A stretch of 17,246 nt of DNA from Irpex lacteus (GCA_001986395.2 MQVO02000179.1:1-17246), one strand, 5' to 3'; positions 1-7,276 are shown, counted from the first letter of the stretch. The notes: generated from the letters alone by a model not told the origin. Translations and numbers: made by a program.

Positions 1-126
1 TTCTAACGGCCAATCTCTAAACAGTATTGGCTCAACTAAGGATAAATATATCTATTGTCTAATAATAATATAAGTTATAGCCAGATAGTTTTATATAAAA
101 AAATATATAAAAGATAGATAAATTAA

Positions 127-191
127 AGCAAGATGGTGTAATAGGTGTAACACGCATGTCTTTTAATATATGTTCAAATCATATTTTTGCT
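127..191 (+). pseudogene. trnK: tRNA-Lys(UUU)-like, missing the variable loop and half of the T-stem
   Basis: Seen: a 7-bp acceptor stem (127-133 with 185-191, one G-U), a 4-bp D-stem (136-139 with 150-153), and an anticodon loop CTTTTAA at 160-166 giving anticodon UUU. A canonical T-loop TTCAAAT (173-179) is followed by CATAT. The segment ATATG (168-172) has to serve both as the 3' side of the anticodon stem and as the 5' side of the T-stem, so about 7-10 nt are missing compared with a normal 72-nt tRNA. A deletion between two ATATG copies would produce this. It is more likely a pseudogene than a working short tRNA. Confidence 0.6.
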
Positions 192-227
192 ATCCAGAAT
201 TTTAGCTTAAAGGTAGAGTATGTCACT

Positions 228-252
228 CCCCTTTTTTTATATAAAAAAAAGG
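228..252. repeat. family B palindrome (CCC-T7-atat-A8-GG)
   Basis: Seen: a near-perfect inverted repeat of pyrimidine then purine arms around an AT centre. It is one of at least eight similar copies in the window (5336, 6215, 7004, 7694, 9026, 10473 and 15825). It lies between the Lys-like and Ala tRNAs. Confidence 0.75.
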
Positions 253-285
253 ATGGATAGTTTAATTCTTTGTAATTTTAAAACC

Positions 286-357
286 GGGATTATAGTTTAG
301 TTGGTAAAACATAGACCTTGCACGTCTAAATAATGAGTTAAAATCTCATTGATTCCA
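286..357 (+). tRNA. trnA: tRNA-Ala(UGC)
   Basis: Seen: acceptor 286-292 pairs with 350-356 (one G-U, one U-G), discriminator A357. D-stem is GTTT/AAAC. The anticodon stem TAGAC/GTCTA closes loop CTTGCAC, giving anticodon UGC at 319-321. T-stem is ATGAG/CTCAT with loop TTAAAAT. All four arms fold canonically at 72 nt, so this is the one intact tRNA of the leftmost group. It charges alanine and reads GCN codons in the organelle. CCA is not encoded. Confidence 0.92.
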
Positions 358-397
358 TATAAAATTGGTTTATAAATCTTTATTATATCTCTTTTCT

Positions 398-466
398 TAG
401 CCTTTATTGTGAAATGGTAGAGCAATACATTGAACCTGTATTAGTATAGGTTCAACTAATTTATCC
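398..466 (+). pseudogene. trnF: decayed tRNA-Phe(GAA) copy
   Basis: Seen: D-arm TTGT...GCAA with a normal TGGTAGA-type loop, and a perfect 5-bp anticodon stem ATACA/TGTAT around loop TTGAACC, anticodon GAA (432-434). The T-loop sequence TTCAACT is present, but its 3' stem does not pair with ATAGG and no acceptor stem can be formed. A complete trnF(GAA) exists at 13964-14037, so this is read as a dead second copy. The segment 22-38 (AGTATTGGCTCAACTAA) resembles its T-arm at 443-459 (15 of 17 positions by eye), hinting at another partial copy at the left edge. Confidence 0.55.
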
Positions 467-607
467 TTTTTTTTAATTAAAACTTTTTTTAGATAACTAG
501 TATTTTTGGTTGTTAATTATTAAATTGGTTAAAAGTATTTGTGTATTCATCATAATAACCTTAAAGTCTTGCCTTTACGTGGTGCTTTGGCCTTATCTTT
601 TGTTTAA

Positions 608-1022
608 ATGATTCTAGGTCCCTTTCACACTACAGAAAGAAATGTTGCTAAATTAATCTTAAATAGTTTAAAAGGTAGATTTGGTATGGATTTCTCAAAG
701 AGTGTAACGAGATTCATTGACTGTAAAACACATGATTTAGTATCTGTTACTAGAATTCTAAAAAGTTCTATAGAGATGGATAAAGACCTTTTTTAGATAC
801 ATTTAAATTAGATATAGATAAAGAAATTTGTAAAAATTTTGGTGTTGATTATATTAAAGCTTTAAATATGGGTCTTTTGAAGAGAAAACAACAAAAGGAA
901 CATATAAAACTGTATCTATCCCTATAGCTGCAGCTACATTATCTTATGCAAGAATACATATGGCTAAACTAATGACAGATATTTTAAATAGATCCTCAAT
1001 TTATTCAAAAGGAGGAAAATAA
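608..1022 (+). pseudogene. dpo: family B DNA polymerase (mitochondrial plasmid type), C-terminal fragment
   Basis: Seen: frame from 608 carries KLILNSLKGRFGMDF, the K-x3-N-S-x-Y-G polymerase motif with Tyr replaced by Lys. It stops at 794-796. The neighbouring frame from 796 continues as DTFKLDIDKEI. A third frame (about 894-1022) reads GTYKTVSIPIAAATLSYARI, the conserved block that normally precedes the YTDTDS catalytic motif. The gene therefore has at least two frameshifts and ends before the catalytic Asp pair. Known: protein-primed family B polymerases of fungal linear mitochondrial plasmids integrate into mtDNA and decay. Inference: an old integrated-plasmid relic, possibly related to the fragment at the right end, which lies on the same strand but carries a more N-terminal part of the protein. 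Confidence 0.8.
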
Positions 1023-1680
1023 CCTAGGGGTTGATAATGCGAACAAGAACATTTATCACTTTCGAGGGAGATGTAATTTATTACTTTTCTCAAACTAGAG
1101 TAAGTAACCTAAGGGAAAGGAATTAAATAAATATAATTAAACTATGATTCTCATTATTTTATCTTTAACTTATTCTATTTCTATTCTATTCTATTCTATT
1201 CTATTCTATTATATTCTATTCCATTCCATTCTATTCCTTAATAATTAATATTCCACTTCCTCACCTAAGCGACACACTAACTATTTAAGAGATAGTTTCA
1301 CACTCTATTTTAATTCTTGTAGAGATAGACTCCACCCTCACCACCATCTTTTTTTTTTACCCCTGGATAGATAACTATCTCTATTTTCTCCAGGAATCTT
1401 AGAATAATTTATTAATTAAAGAATTATTAACTTTACTTACTCCACCGGTGCTGAAATTATTTATCCCAAAACTAAAGGTAAAAAAAGCTATCCACAGGAA
1501 GTAATTTAATTAAACAGGGAATATATTTAAATAAAATTAATTAATAAAATAATCACCAAAAAAACTAGATCCTCAATTTATTTCAAATCTTCTCTACTTT
1601 TAATTTTTGGACATTTTACTCTTGCTCCAAAACTAAAACTAAATTTCTAATCTCCTTTTTAAATTAGGATAAATTCAATA
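1023..1680. other. spacer with pentanucleotide repeat, no gene recognised
   Basis: No open frame or RNA fold that I can support. Contents: a TTCTA microsatellite (1171-1237), a purine/pyrimidine-biased CACC stretch near 1333-1350, and a short dyad CCTGGA...TCCAGG (about 1365-1393). Near 1555 is a half-copy of family A leading into a second copy of the 20-nt string that ends the dpo relic (990-1009 compared with 1567-1587, one extra T). Confidence 0.6.
1171..1237. repeat. (TTCTA)n pentanucleotide microsatellite
   Basis: Seen: about a dozen consecutive TATTC/TTCTA units with a few substituted units (ATATT, CCATT). A strand-slippage repeat in spacer DNA. Confidence 0.9.
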
Positions 1681-2311
1681 TATCTACTTCAACCCCTGCG
1701 CAAGTTACCCCTTTAACTGACTTTTAGGTAAGATCCGTTCTAGCTCTCCCACTGATGAGTTAAGCTCTGGGTATAACAAATTAAAAGTAGCTGGTTTCAC
1801 TGCAGGAAATTAAAAATACAGATAGAGTTAATGGCAACTGTTTTTGAAAAATCACGAAAGATTACTTATATGTATGATATAAAAAAAAGAAAATTAATCT
1901 TTAAAGCCAGAGTTGTACTCTTTTAGCCGAAACAATGGGATGAAGCGGAGGTTTGTTCTGAAAGAATTATATTTAAATAGGTTCTTTATTTAAGATGAGC
2001 TCTTAAAGGATAAAGAATATAATGATAATTTGTTTAAGTTAAGAAGCGTTGACGGACCTTATAGAAGGAGTTAGAGACCAAATAATGGAAAAAACGTCCA
2101 GAAATTTCCTTCCATATAAAGAAAATTGTTCGTGAAAAGCTTTCAAAATCTTACAGAGCTCATTGATACTGTAACTAAGGAAGGGAAAGTATTACCAACT
2201 CTTAATGCTGTGGCTCTTTATCTTCGGGAGTTAAATCCAGAGTATAAGCATCAGCCGGGAGTCTTCACAATATTATGAAGAGAGGTGGTCTATTACAAAG
2301 GTATATTTTAG
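1680..2311 (+). pseudogene. intron homing endonuclease relic (NUMOD-type C-terminal region)
   Basis: Seen: frame 2132-2311 reads SFQNLTELIDTVTKEGKVL then LPTLNAVALYLRELNPEYK and ILWREVVYYKG, with one TGA read as Trp. This has the shape of the C-terminal modular DNA-binding region of fungal intron endonucleases (helix-turn-helix module, then 'YYKG'). Upstream, 1831-1927 gives MATVFEKSRKITYMYD, like a start-of-module strand, and 2044-2130 gives ALTDLIEGVRDQIMEK, but these are in different frames with stops between them. No catalytic LAGLIDADG or GIY-YIG motif is visible. Assignment to the NUMOD class is by eye; the exact nuclease family is open. Confidence 0.5.
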
Positions 2312-2329
2312 TGTGTTATCTTGTTAAAA

Positions 2330-2770
2330 ATGAGGACAAAAGGAATAAAGTAAAGTTTATTGTTACGGTACTAACTTTGTTTGCTAAAACTTCGTTAGGG
2401 GGAGGCAGCCATATGGAAAATAAGAAGGAATGCAAGCAGAAATTGTATAATAGAAGATTGATTATTATACTTAGAACTTCGTATGCGAAAATAATCCTTA
2501 AAACTCATACCATTTATTGCGGAAATCAGAAATTGCAGTTGAAGAGTGACTCGAGTAGTAAGAGGAGGATACTTATCAAAAAGAGGTAGAAGAATTGTTC
2601 GAATGATATGTTGATTATTAACAGACCAAATGGACAAACCTGCCTTAATAGGAATTGTACCACCCCTATAAACATTTCCATTAATCTTGTGAGTAAATTG
2701 TAAACACCGCTCTAGACTTTAATAAAGAATTTACTCCACTGTGCCCACCAAATAATTGAGTTAAAGGTAA
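2330..2770 (-). pseudogene. LAGLIDADG homing endonuclease relic, N-terminal part
   Basis: Seen on the minus strand: blocks ILPSKYELPIKLPLTQLFGG, HSGVNSLLKSRAVFTI, GGTIPIKAGLSIWSVNNQ, HIIRTILLPLFDKYPPLTTR and MSFKDYFRIRSSKYNNQS. These match my memory of a family of fungal mitochondrial intron ORFs in which such a leader precedes a YWLGGFxEAEGSF motif. At the expected place (about 2380-2430) only eroded traces remain: IPSYFPY, then out of frame a run ending SFS. The catalytic acidic motif is therefore destroyed. At least one frameshift lies between the TIYSQD and GNVYRGG blocks. The relic faces the plus-strand relic at 1680-2311 tail to tail. Confidence 0.6.
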
Positions 2771-3290
2771 TTTGATAGGTAATTCATACTTTGAGGGTAG
2801 AATACTTTTTAAGATTTCAAAACTCAGGCAAGGGTTAGTTTAAAATCAGGCATATTAAATTTGAATATAGATTGATTCAGATTTAAATCTATGTTTTCCT
2901 TAGCATACTCAGGTGAAGGGTACTTTTTTAAAAAGTTATCAACTATTTTTACCGGATTATCCTTATCTAAGTTTTTAAGTTTCTTCCAGAAGGAAAACTT
3001 TTATTAAAAATAGGGGAACCCAAAATAAAATTATTCTTTATCTCTTTCTGCTTCTCCTTTTGTTATCTTATTCCTTAGTAAATATTGTTCAATTGTTTTC
3101 ATGTCTACTTTAACTACTTTATCTACACCAGCAGTTTTACCTCCTTTATTCTCTATCACTTTTCTAACATTATAGATTTTATGCTAAATTCAGTAATCAT
3201 TTAATTTATTTATACTTTCTTTCTTTCCAAGTAATGACTTTCTGAGATTCGCAGGGATGTCCACACGAAGGCTATTCAAAAGATTTTATA
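2771..3290 (-). pseudogene. unassigned lysine-rich frame, possibly the upstream part of the same intron ORF
   Basis: Seen on the minus strand: SLRVDIPANLRKSLLGKKES, then after two stops NVRKVIENKGGKTAGVDKVV and VDMKTIEQYLLRNKITKGEA, then NFLKKYPSPEYAKENIDLNL. The ENKGGKTAGVDK string is reminiscent of the first finger motif of group II intron reverse transcriptases, but no YADD palm motif follows, so I do not call it one. It could equally be leader sequence of the LAGLIDADG relic next to it. Several stops and frame changes show decay. Confidence 0.35.
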
Positions 3291-3491
3291 TAAAACTTAA
3301 TTGATCATTGGTTTGACCTCTTACTAGAAATAAGACTTATTTTTATCTAATTTATAGAGTTCTTCCTTTATTCCTTCTATTAAACTTTTAATAGTGTATA
3401 AAATTTTCCCTCTTTATTTAATTTAGTCCTCTAATTAATTACAAAGATAATATTTATACTACACATAAAACCCTATCCTTTATAGCATAAT

Positions 3492-3535
3492 CCCAAAAAC
3501 TAGGGCAAGAGTAGAAATAATTAGTTTTTTTGGGG
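3492..3535. repeat. family A palindrome
   Basis: Seen: CCCAAAAACTAG ... AATTAGTTTTTTTGGGG with an unpaired purine-rich centre. It lies at the broken end of the nad5 piece (3580-3770, minus), just past the point where similarity to NAD5 ceases. Confidence 0.8.
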
Positions 3536-3579
3536 ATTGTGCAAAAGGGTTTTACAATGGGTGTATCTCTATTTATTGT

Positions 3580-3770
3580 AACAGAAGTGAATACTGCAGA
3601 AATAGTACCAAGCCAATAAGCAGTGTGTCCTGAGATTTAATATTTTTCGAGTGCTTCCTCTAGGATTAGATCTTTGAAGTAGAACCCTGTAAGAAATGGA
3701 AATGCCATTAAGGGTAATGAACCAATAAGCTTAAACTATTTCAGTTAAATGAACCATGGTATTCCTTTTT
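3580..3770 (-). pseudogene. nad5: NADH dehydrogenase subunit 5 fragment
   Basis: Seen on the minus strand: LIGSLPLMAFPFLTGFYFKD, then LILEEALEKY, an in-frame stop, then ISGHTAYWLGTISAVFTS. These are the conserved FPFLTGFYSKD helix region and the following loop and helix of NAD5 (complex I proton pump, inner membrane). Two further stops lie upstream of LIGS. Similarity ends abruptly after TSV, where the protein should continue with a YSFRLL-like sequence. Two other divergent nad5 pieces are in the window (7694-8408 minus; 16596-17030 plus). All three overlap in this same part of the protein and all are broken. Confidence 0.8.
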
Positions 3771-4051
3771 ACCATAAATAATTTAGCTATTTAATTTTAA
3801 GCCTCCTGACTCAGAGTCTGGTATCCCTAATTAGTAATCAAGTCCAGTAATAAATTTATAATAAAATTAATTATCTGGCTGGCAGCTGCCCTTATTAAAA
3901 ATAAATTATTCATGGGGTTTTATATATTTAATTAAACGAATCCTATAGTTTTAACTATTAATTAATTTGTCTCCACCCTTTATCAAAAGAAAATAAAATA
4001 AAAATTTTTATTTTATAGATAATAAAACAAAGGGGGTATAAAATTAAAATA
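3771..4051. other. spacer, nothing coding recognised
   Basis: AT-rich with short dyads (GACTCAGAGTC at about 3809-3819; CTGGCTGGCAGCTGCC near 3875-3890). A tRNA was looked for around the first dyad and not found. Confidence 0.5.
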
Positions 4052-4387
4052 TTACAGAGTATAGTAATAAGGAAGAAAAGCAAGGTACTCTGGGTTTAGT
4101 TGTAGTAGGTCTAAATAATAGTTATGTTCCAATATTCCCCTGATTAATCTTGTGGGAATCATTTCTCCAACTCCGAACTCTAAAATACTGCTGTTATTGC
4201 TTAATAGAGAATAGTTACTAATGGAGCTACCACTATCTGAGCTTGTAAAAAAATCAGTGACTGTGGTAGAGTTAGTACTATTACTAGAAGAAGCTATACT
4301 ATATTCTGATGAAGGTATAGATTTTATGCCCTGAATTGAACTTGTACTTGGATTTGATAATTGTACAAATAATCAGATTGCATAGGG
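4052..4387 (-). CDS. unidentified 111-codon Ser/Asn-rich open frame, no ATG at its 5' end
   Basis: Seen: an uninterrupted minus-strand frame (one TGA read as Trp) between TAG at 4388-4390 and TAA at 4052-4054. It starts hydrophobic (PYAIWLFVQLSNPS), passes through a Ser/Thr/Asn-rich middle (IASSSNSTNSTTVTDFFTSS) and ends with ILEFGVGEMIPTRLIRGILE then HNYYLDLLQLNPEYL. I recognise no family. It lies downstream of the truncated cox2 on the same strand, where the copper-binding half of COX2 should be, but it has none of the CuA ligands (no H...C-x3-C pattern). It could be replacement sequence brought in by recombination, or an intron or plasmid ORF tail. The only in-frame ATG is late, so independent translation is doubtful. 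Confidence 0.35.
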
Positions 4388-4540
4388 CTATCTTGAGGTA
4401 AATTGTTATTTAAACTATTAACTTTATTTATCTTGAAATGCCTAACCCCTCTTTACTTGCAAGATAAGCTTTCTTAGGTAAAGCTTTTATAGAATAGAAG
4501 AAAGCAGGTAAAGAACAATAATGTAACTCTAAACATTCAA

Positions 4541-5007
4541 ACCTAATTCTAAATCTGATTCTGGAATCATATATGAATCAAATTCTATAGAATCACCACT
4601 ATCATTTACATAATCACTGTATTCGTATGACCAATACCATTGATGTCCTACAACTTTAATTGTTATTGTAGGTGAGATAACTTCATCTAATAAATATAAT
4701 AATCTGAATGAAGGGAAAGCAATAGCAATTAGATAAAAGCTGGTGTGATTGTCCAGATTAATTCAATTAATGTACCGTGATTTAAGTATTTATGTACAAT
4801 TGCACTTTTACTACTATTATAGTAATAAATAATTGAAGTTAATACCCAGAAAACTCCTACTGAAATTACAACAAGGTAAAAAAAGATTGTGTTGTGTAAT
4901 TCAACAATCCCAGTGAATCCTGGAGCTGCACTATCTTGGAAACCTATTTGCCAAGGATGTGGAGCATCATTAAATATAGTATTTAAAAAAGAAAAATTAA
5001 AAATCAT
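4541..5007 (-). pseudogene. cox2: cytochrome c oxidase subunit 2, N-terminal ~155 residues, one frameshift
   Basis: Seen: ATG at 5007-5005 opens a 92-codon frame with NDAPHPWQIGFQDSAAPG, GIVELHNTIFFYLVVISVGV (first membrane helix) and [16 protein letters not shown]. One base appears to be missing near 4729 (ATCTAATTG where ATCTTAATTG is expected). In the next frame it continues [16 protein letters not shown] (second helix), [20 protein letters not shown] and [17 protein letters not shown] without further stops. Similarity ends at codon 4541-4543. A fungal COX2 is about 250 residues and should continue QLRLLEVDNR; the CuA ligands (His, two Cys, Glu, Met) in the missing third are absent. It could be exon 1 of a split gene with a sequencing indel, or a truncated duplicate. 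The clean reading apart from one base argues that it is young or partly under selection. Confidence 0.85.
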
Positions 5008-5197
5008 TTTTATTTAAAATTTGTGTATACCTTAGGTAATATATTACTAATACCAATTTATATTAAGATTAAATTATTTTTTTAGTTTTTGTCCTTTGTT
5101 TATAGATAAGAAAATAAGATTATTTATTTTCTTCTTATGTAATAAAAATAAAGAGGGTAAGTATTAGAAATAAAAAATAAATTATAAAAAAATATAA

Positions 5198-5239
5198 CCC
5201 CAAAAAAACTAGGAATTAGAAATAATTAGTTTTTTTGGG
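5198..5239. repeat. family A palindrome
   Basis: Seen: CCCCAAAAAAACTAG, spacer GAATTAGAAATAATT, then AGTTTTTTTGGG. It lies in spacer upstream of cox2. Confidence 0.85.
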
Positions 5240-5324
5240 ATTGGATTAAAGTAATAAATTTATACTCTCAGCTCATACTTTATAATTTATTAAACATAAA
5301 GTATTAAAGTACAGTTTTGTTTCA

Positions 5325-5375
5325 CCCTCCTCCTCCCCTTTTTTTTATATAAAAAAAGGATAGAGGGGGGAGGAT
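5325..5375. repeat. family B palindrome with extended C/G arms
   Basis: Seen: CACCCTCCTCCTCCCC-T8-atat-A7-GG followed by ATAGAGGGGGGAGG. The polyT/polyA core is flanked by pyrimidine and purine arms that extend the hairpin imperfectly to about 20 bp. Confidence 0.7.
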
Positions 5376-5522
5376 AGAGGATGTACTGCTGAAAAATATT
5401 ATTTAGTAAAACTAAATAAACCACTGCTAAACCTAAGGTGTTATATAGTATAAATACTATTCTGAGTATAAAATAGACAGTGAAAGATTATGATAAAATA
5501 AAATATATATAATAATATAGCT

Positions 5523-5650
5523 ATCCCCCCACCCTGTGGGCCCCACTTGATTTATAAGGGCCCCACATTCCACAATCCACAATCCACAATCCACAAAGTG
5601 GGCTGGGGTGGGCTGGGCTGGCGTGGGCGGCAAGGAGGGGTGGGCAAATT
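5523..5650. repeat. GC-rich cluster with nested short repeats
   Basis: Seen: a G+C-rich island in otherwise AT-rich DNA. It contains GTGGGCCCCAC and GGGCCCCAC palindromes, a run of 7-nt units (CCACAAT x3 then CCACAAA), and G-rich units (GGGCTGG, GTGGGCGG). It resembles the GC clusters known from yeast mtDNA in style, not in sequence. A closely related string is embedded in a family A palindrome at 9283-9315. Confidence 0.8.
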
Positions 5651-5698
5651 TATTAAAATATATATTCTTTTTTTGATTTTATTTCTTCCCTTTTTTTT

Positions 5699-5729
5699 TA
5701 ATTAAATTAAATTAAATTAAATTAAATTA
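5699..5729. repeat. (AATTA)n pentanucleotide microsatellite
   Basis: Seen: six consecutive AATTA units following a T-tract. Confidence 0.9.
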
Positions 5730-5924
5730 TTAAAAAGAAAAAGACCAAAATATATTATTACTTATAAAAATTTATAAGAAAATAATACATGCCCCCTTTT
5801 TTTATTTATAGAGGGCAGTGCAACGTTAGCTCTGGAAAAGAAAGTTAAATCTAACTTTCCTTTATTCTTTTTCTCCTTTTTTTTATTATTATAAAAATAA
5901 AAAGGCATAAAGAAATTAAGAATA

Positions 5925-5995
5925 TAGTCTTTATCAGAATCGAACTGATACTTGCTACGTGAAGGGTAGCTGTACTGCCTTTATACAAAAAGACC
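5925..5995 (-). tRNA. trnE: tRNA-Glu(UUC), with C at position 33
   Basis: Seen: acceptor GGTCTTT/AAAGACT (first pair G-U), D-stem GTAT/GTAC, anticodon stem GCTAC/GTAGC, T-stem ATCAG/CTGAT with loop TTCGATT, discriminator A; 71 nt. The anticodon loop is CCTTCAC, so anticodon UUC is preceded by C instead of the near-universal U33. Everything else is canonical. It is third in a minus-strand run L-M-E with 20-nt and 41-nt spacers, likely co-transcribed. Confidence 0.88.
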
Positions 5996-6015
5996 CGGTC
6001 TTTATTTTATTTCTA

Positions 6016-6088
6016 TTGCGGCATCAGGAATTGAAACCTGCTCTAACAGCTCATGAGGCTATTGTGCCAACCTTTACACTATACCGCA
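6016..6088 (-). tRNA. trnM: tRNA-Met(CAU), initiator-like
   Basis: Seen: acceptor TGCGGTA/TGCCGCA with a U1-A72 first pair, D-stem GTGT/GCAC, anticodon stem ATAGC/GCTGT around loop CTCATGA (CAU), discriminator A; 73 nt. U1-A72 is the form I recall for fungal mitochondrial initiator tRNAs, hence 'initiator-like'. The T-loop has eight bases (TTTCAATT) instead of seven, an extra T in a T-run, which could be real or a base-call slip. A lysidine-type tRNA-Ile(CAU) is not excluded but is less likely with this acceptor. Confidence 0.88.
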
Positions 6089-6129
6089 TGTATGGACACT
6101 ATCTTATTATTAAGATTTTATTTTTGTTT

Positions 6130-6212
6130 TACGAACAAAGAGACTTGAACTCTTAAGGGATATTCCCACTTCTACTTAAGAGAAGATTGTTTACCAATTT
6201 CAACATGTTCGT
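6130..6212 (-). tRNA. trnL: tRNA-Leu(UAA), long variable arm
   Basis: Seen: acceptor ACGAACA/TGTTCGT perfect, D-stem TTG/CAA, anticodon stem CTTCT/AGAAG around loop CTTAAGT (UAA), a variable-arm hairpin GGGAATATCCC, T-stem AAGAG/CTCTT with loop TTCAAGT, discriminator A; 83 nt. The extra arm is the class II hallmark. Fully intact. First gene of the L-M-E run. Confidence 0.95.
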
Positions 6213-6214
6213 TT

Positions 6215-6240
6215 CCTTTTTTTTAATTAAAAAAAAAGGG
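6215..6240. repeat. family B palindrome
   Basis: Seen: CC-T8-AATT-A9-GGG. It begins 2 nt upstream of the 5' end of trnL. Confidence 0.75.
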
Positions 6241-6493
6241 AGGGAAGGGCAAAATCTAATAATCTAATTATAATATTTTATTTTATTTAATTATAAGACT
6301 CTTTTTAATTCTATTCTTTTATTAATACCCGGCTTTATTCTTAAATCCACAATCATCTTGTTTATTTTGGAGGATTAGCGTAAAGTAGAGTAAAGAAAGA
6401 TAAGAACAGTTAAAATGTGACACCCAAAGAACAATTCATCTGTTTTCTTCAATAGCACCTTCTATCTTTTTAGGACAGTTATTCAATTTATTA
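6241..6493. other. spacer, no gene assigned
   Basis: On the minus strand a 50-codon open frame (one TGA as Trp) spans about 6322-6475, with KKIEGAIEENRWIVLWVSHF. I recognise no family. It has no ATG start and may be chance. Confidence 0.3.
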
Positions 6494-6550
6494 CCCCAAA
6501 AAAACTAGTTAGAATTAATTCATCCGGTAAAGCGACCCTAGTTTTTTGGG
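6494..6550. repeat. family A palindrome with a 17-nt insert in its centre
   Basis: Seen: CCCCAAAAAAACTAGTTAG and AATTAATT, then CATCCGGTAAAGCGACC, then CTAGTTTTTTGGG. The left half matches the complete copies exactly; the right inner half has been replaced. Confidence 0.85.
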
Positions 6551-6745
6551 TTGAGTCGCTGAACAGCTATAGGTGTAGGTATATTATGAAATACATTGTT
6601 TCAACTAACTAGTACCCAACCAACACCTAGTGCAATAAATACTGTAACAGCTAGTGAAGTAGGAGATTTACTATTAGCTGATCCTATTTGTAAGCCTTTA
6701 CTCCCCTTTACGAAGTGCTAAATCAATTGATTTTAGATTCTGAGC
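6551..6745 (-). other. unassigned hydrophobic reading frame between two family A palindromes
   Basis: Seen on the minus strand: GSANSKSPTSLAVTVFIALG then VGWVLVSWNNVFHNIPTPIA, open for about 50 codons with one TGA as Trp, and one clear membrane helix. It has weak by-eye resemblance to an internal part of ATP6, not enough to name it. It is cut at both ends by palindromes (6494-6550 and 6749-6796), as many relics here are. Confidence 0.3.
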
Positions 6746-6748
6746 TCC

Positions 6749-6796
6749 CCCCAAAAAAACTAGTTAGAATTAATTCTAATTCCTAGTTTTTTGGGG
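6749..6796. repeat. family A palindrome, complete copy
   Basis: Seen: CCCCAAAAAAACTAGTTAG, inner AATTAATT, CTAATTCCTAGTTTTTTGGGG. An almost perfect 46-48-nt inverted repeat, the type copy, matching those at 11650 and 14199. It abuts the 5' edge of the LAGLIDADG relic. Confidence 0.92.
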
Positions 6797-6797
6797 A

Positions 6798-7220
6798 TGT
6801 ATAGAAATTTTTAATAATAAACAACATCTTACAGATAAAGGGTTAAATGAAATAGTTTATTTAAAATCTATACTTAATTTATATAAGAGCAGCCGGACCG
6901 CCGGACTGATTGGATTTTTTGCGGTTACTGACTTTAGCAGAAAAATAAAACAAATGCGTTACGAAGAAGCCTGCTTACAAAGTAATGGAAAAGAACTTGA
7001 TGCCTTCCTTTTTTTTATAAAAAAAAAGGGAAGTAAGAGAATGATATTGTGGATTTATTTGAAAAAAAAACGGTGTGATTAGTAATGAGGATGCTAAAAC
7101 AAGGAAACAGCAAATAAAACGTAACGAATCCATGTGCCAGAATAATAGTAAAGAGATTAAATCTAAAATATTTAGCTCTTTAAAACAGTTAAATGATATA
7201 CGTAACAACAGAAAATAAGT
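6798..7220 (+). pseudogene. LAGLIDADG endonuclease relic interrupted by a palindrome
   Basis: Seen: the frame at 6813-7037 reads NNKQHLTDKGLNEIVYLKSI then LNLYKSS, the typical linker found between the two halves or ahead of the second half of fungal mitochondrial LAGLIDADG proteins (HLTxxGLxxIVxLKxxxN). It then diverges into SRKIKQMRYEEACLQSNGKE and runs into a family B palindrome that encodes only FLFFYKKKGK and a stop. After the palindrome a different frame gives SNEDAKTRKQQIKRNESMCQ and SKIFSSLKQLNDIRNNRK, ending near 7217. No acidic catalytic motif is visible. Dead fragment. Confidence 0.55.
7004..7033. repeat. family B palindrome inside an endonuclease relic
   Basis: Seen: CTTCC-T8-ATA-A8-GGGAAG, an exact hairpin sitting within the reading frame of the relic at 6798-7220. 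Confidence 0.8.
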
Positions 7221-7259
7221 ATTAAGATAAAGCTATTGAAATTAATAGCCTTAATAAAC

Positions 7260-7276
7260 CCCACCACCGTGGTGGG
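7260..7276. repeat. GC palindrome CCCACCAC-C-GTGGTGGG
   Basis: Seen: a perfect 8-bp-arm dyad, GC-rich in AT-rich surroundings. A related shorter dyad TCCCACGTGGGA lies at about 7880-7891 inside the nad5 relic. Confidence 0.75.

Larger units (their letters stand above)
5008..5924. other. gene-free spacer rich in repeats
   Basis: Holds a family A palindrome (5198), a family B palindrome with extended arms (5325), a GC-rich cluster (5523) and an AATTA microsatellite (5699). On the minus strand about 5385-5510 an open hydrophobic frame reads TVYFILRIVFILYNTLGLAV then VYLVLLNNIF. It looks membrane-like, but I cannot assign it. No tRNA or complete gene is seen. Confidence 0.5.

Noticed and set aside
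1023..1140. rRNA or RNase P RNA fragment suggested by GAGGGAGATG and similar words
   Set aside because: No conserved core elements of rnpB or mitochondrial rRNA could be aligned.
1140..1240. CRISPR array
   Set aside because: The repeats are a simple pentanucleotide microsatellite without spacers; the dispersed palindromes are far apart and irregular.
2400..2414. GGCAGCCATATG, identical to the junction of common expression vectors, translating as GSHM
   Set aside because: Only 12 nt match; the surroundings are AT-rich endonuclease relic on the other strand with no vector backbone, so chance is the better explanation.
2275..2589. 104-codon plus-strand open frame
   Set aside because: It is the antisense shadow of the LAGLIDADG relic, whose minus-strand translation shows clear family blocks; the plus frame has none.
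3010..3180. Group II intron reverse transcriptase suggested by ENKGGKTAGVDK
   Set aside because: No palm motif (YADD) or maturase domain anywhere near; one short resemblance is not enough to name it.
3800..3830. Possible tRNA around the dyad GACTCAGAGTC
   Set aside because: No D-arm, T-loop or acceptor could be fitted around it at tRNA spacing.
4541..5007. All frameshifts being sequencing errors
   Set aside because: One or two (cox2 at 4729, trnM T-loop) could be, but large deletions, duplications, missing domains and multiple divergent gene copies cannot be explained by base-call errors.
6975..7208. 77-codon minus-strand open frame
   Set aside because: Antisense of the LAGLIDADG relic and its inserted palindrome; composition driven by the T/A tract.
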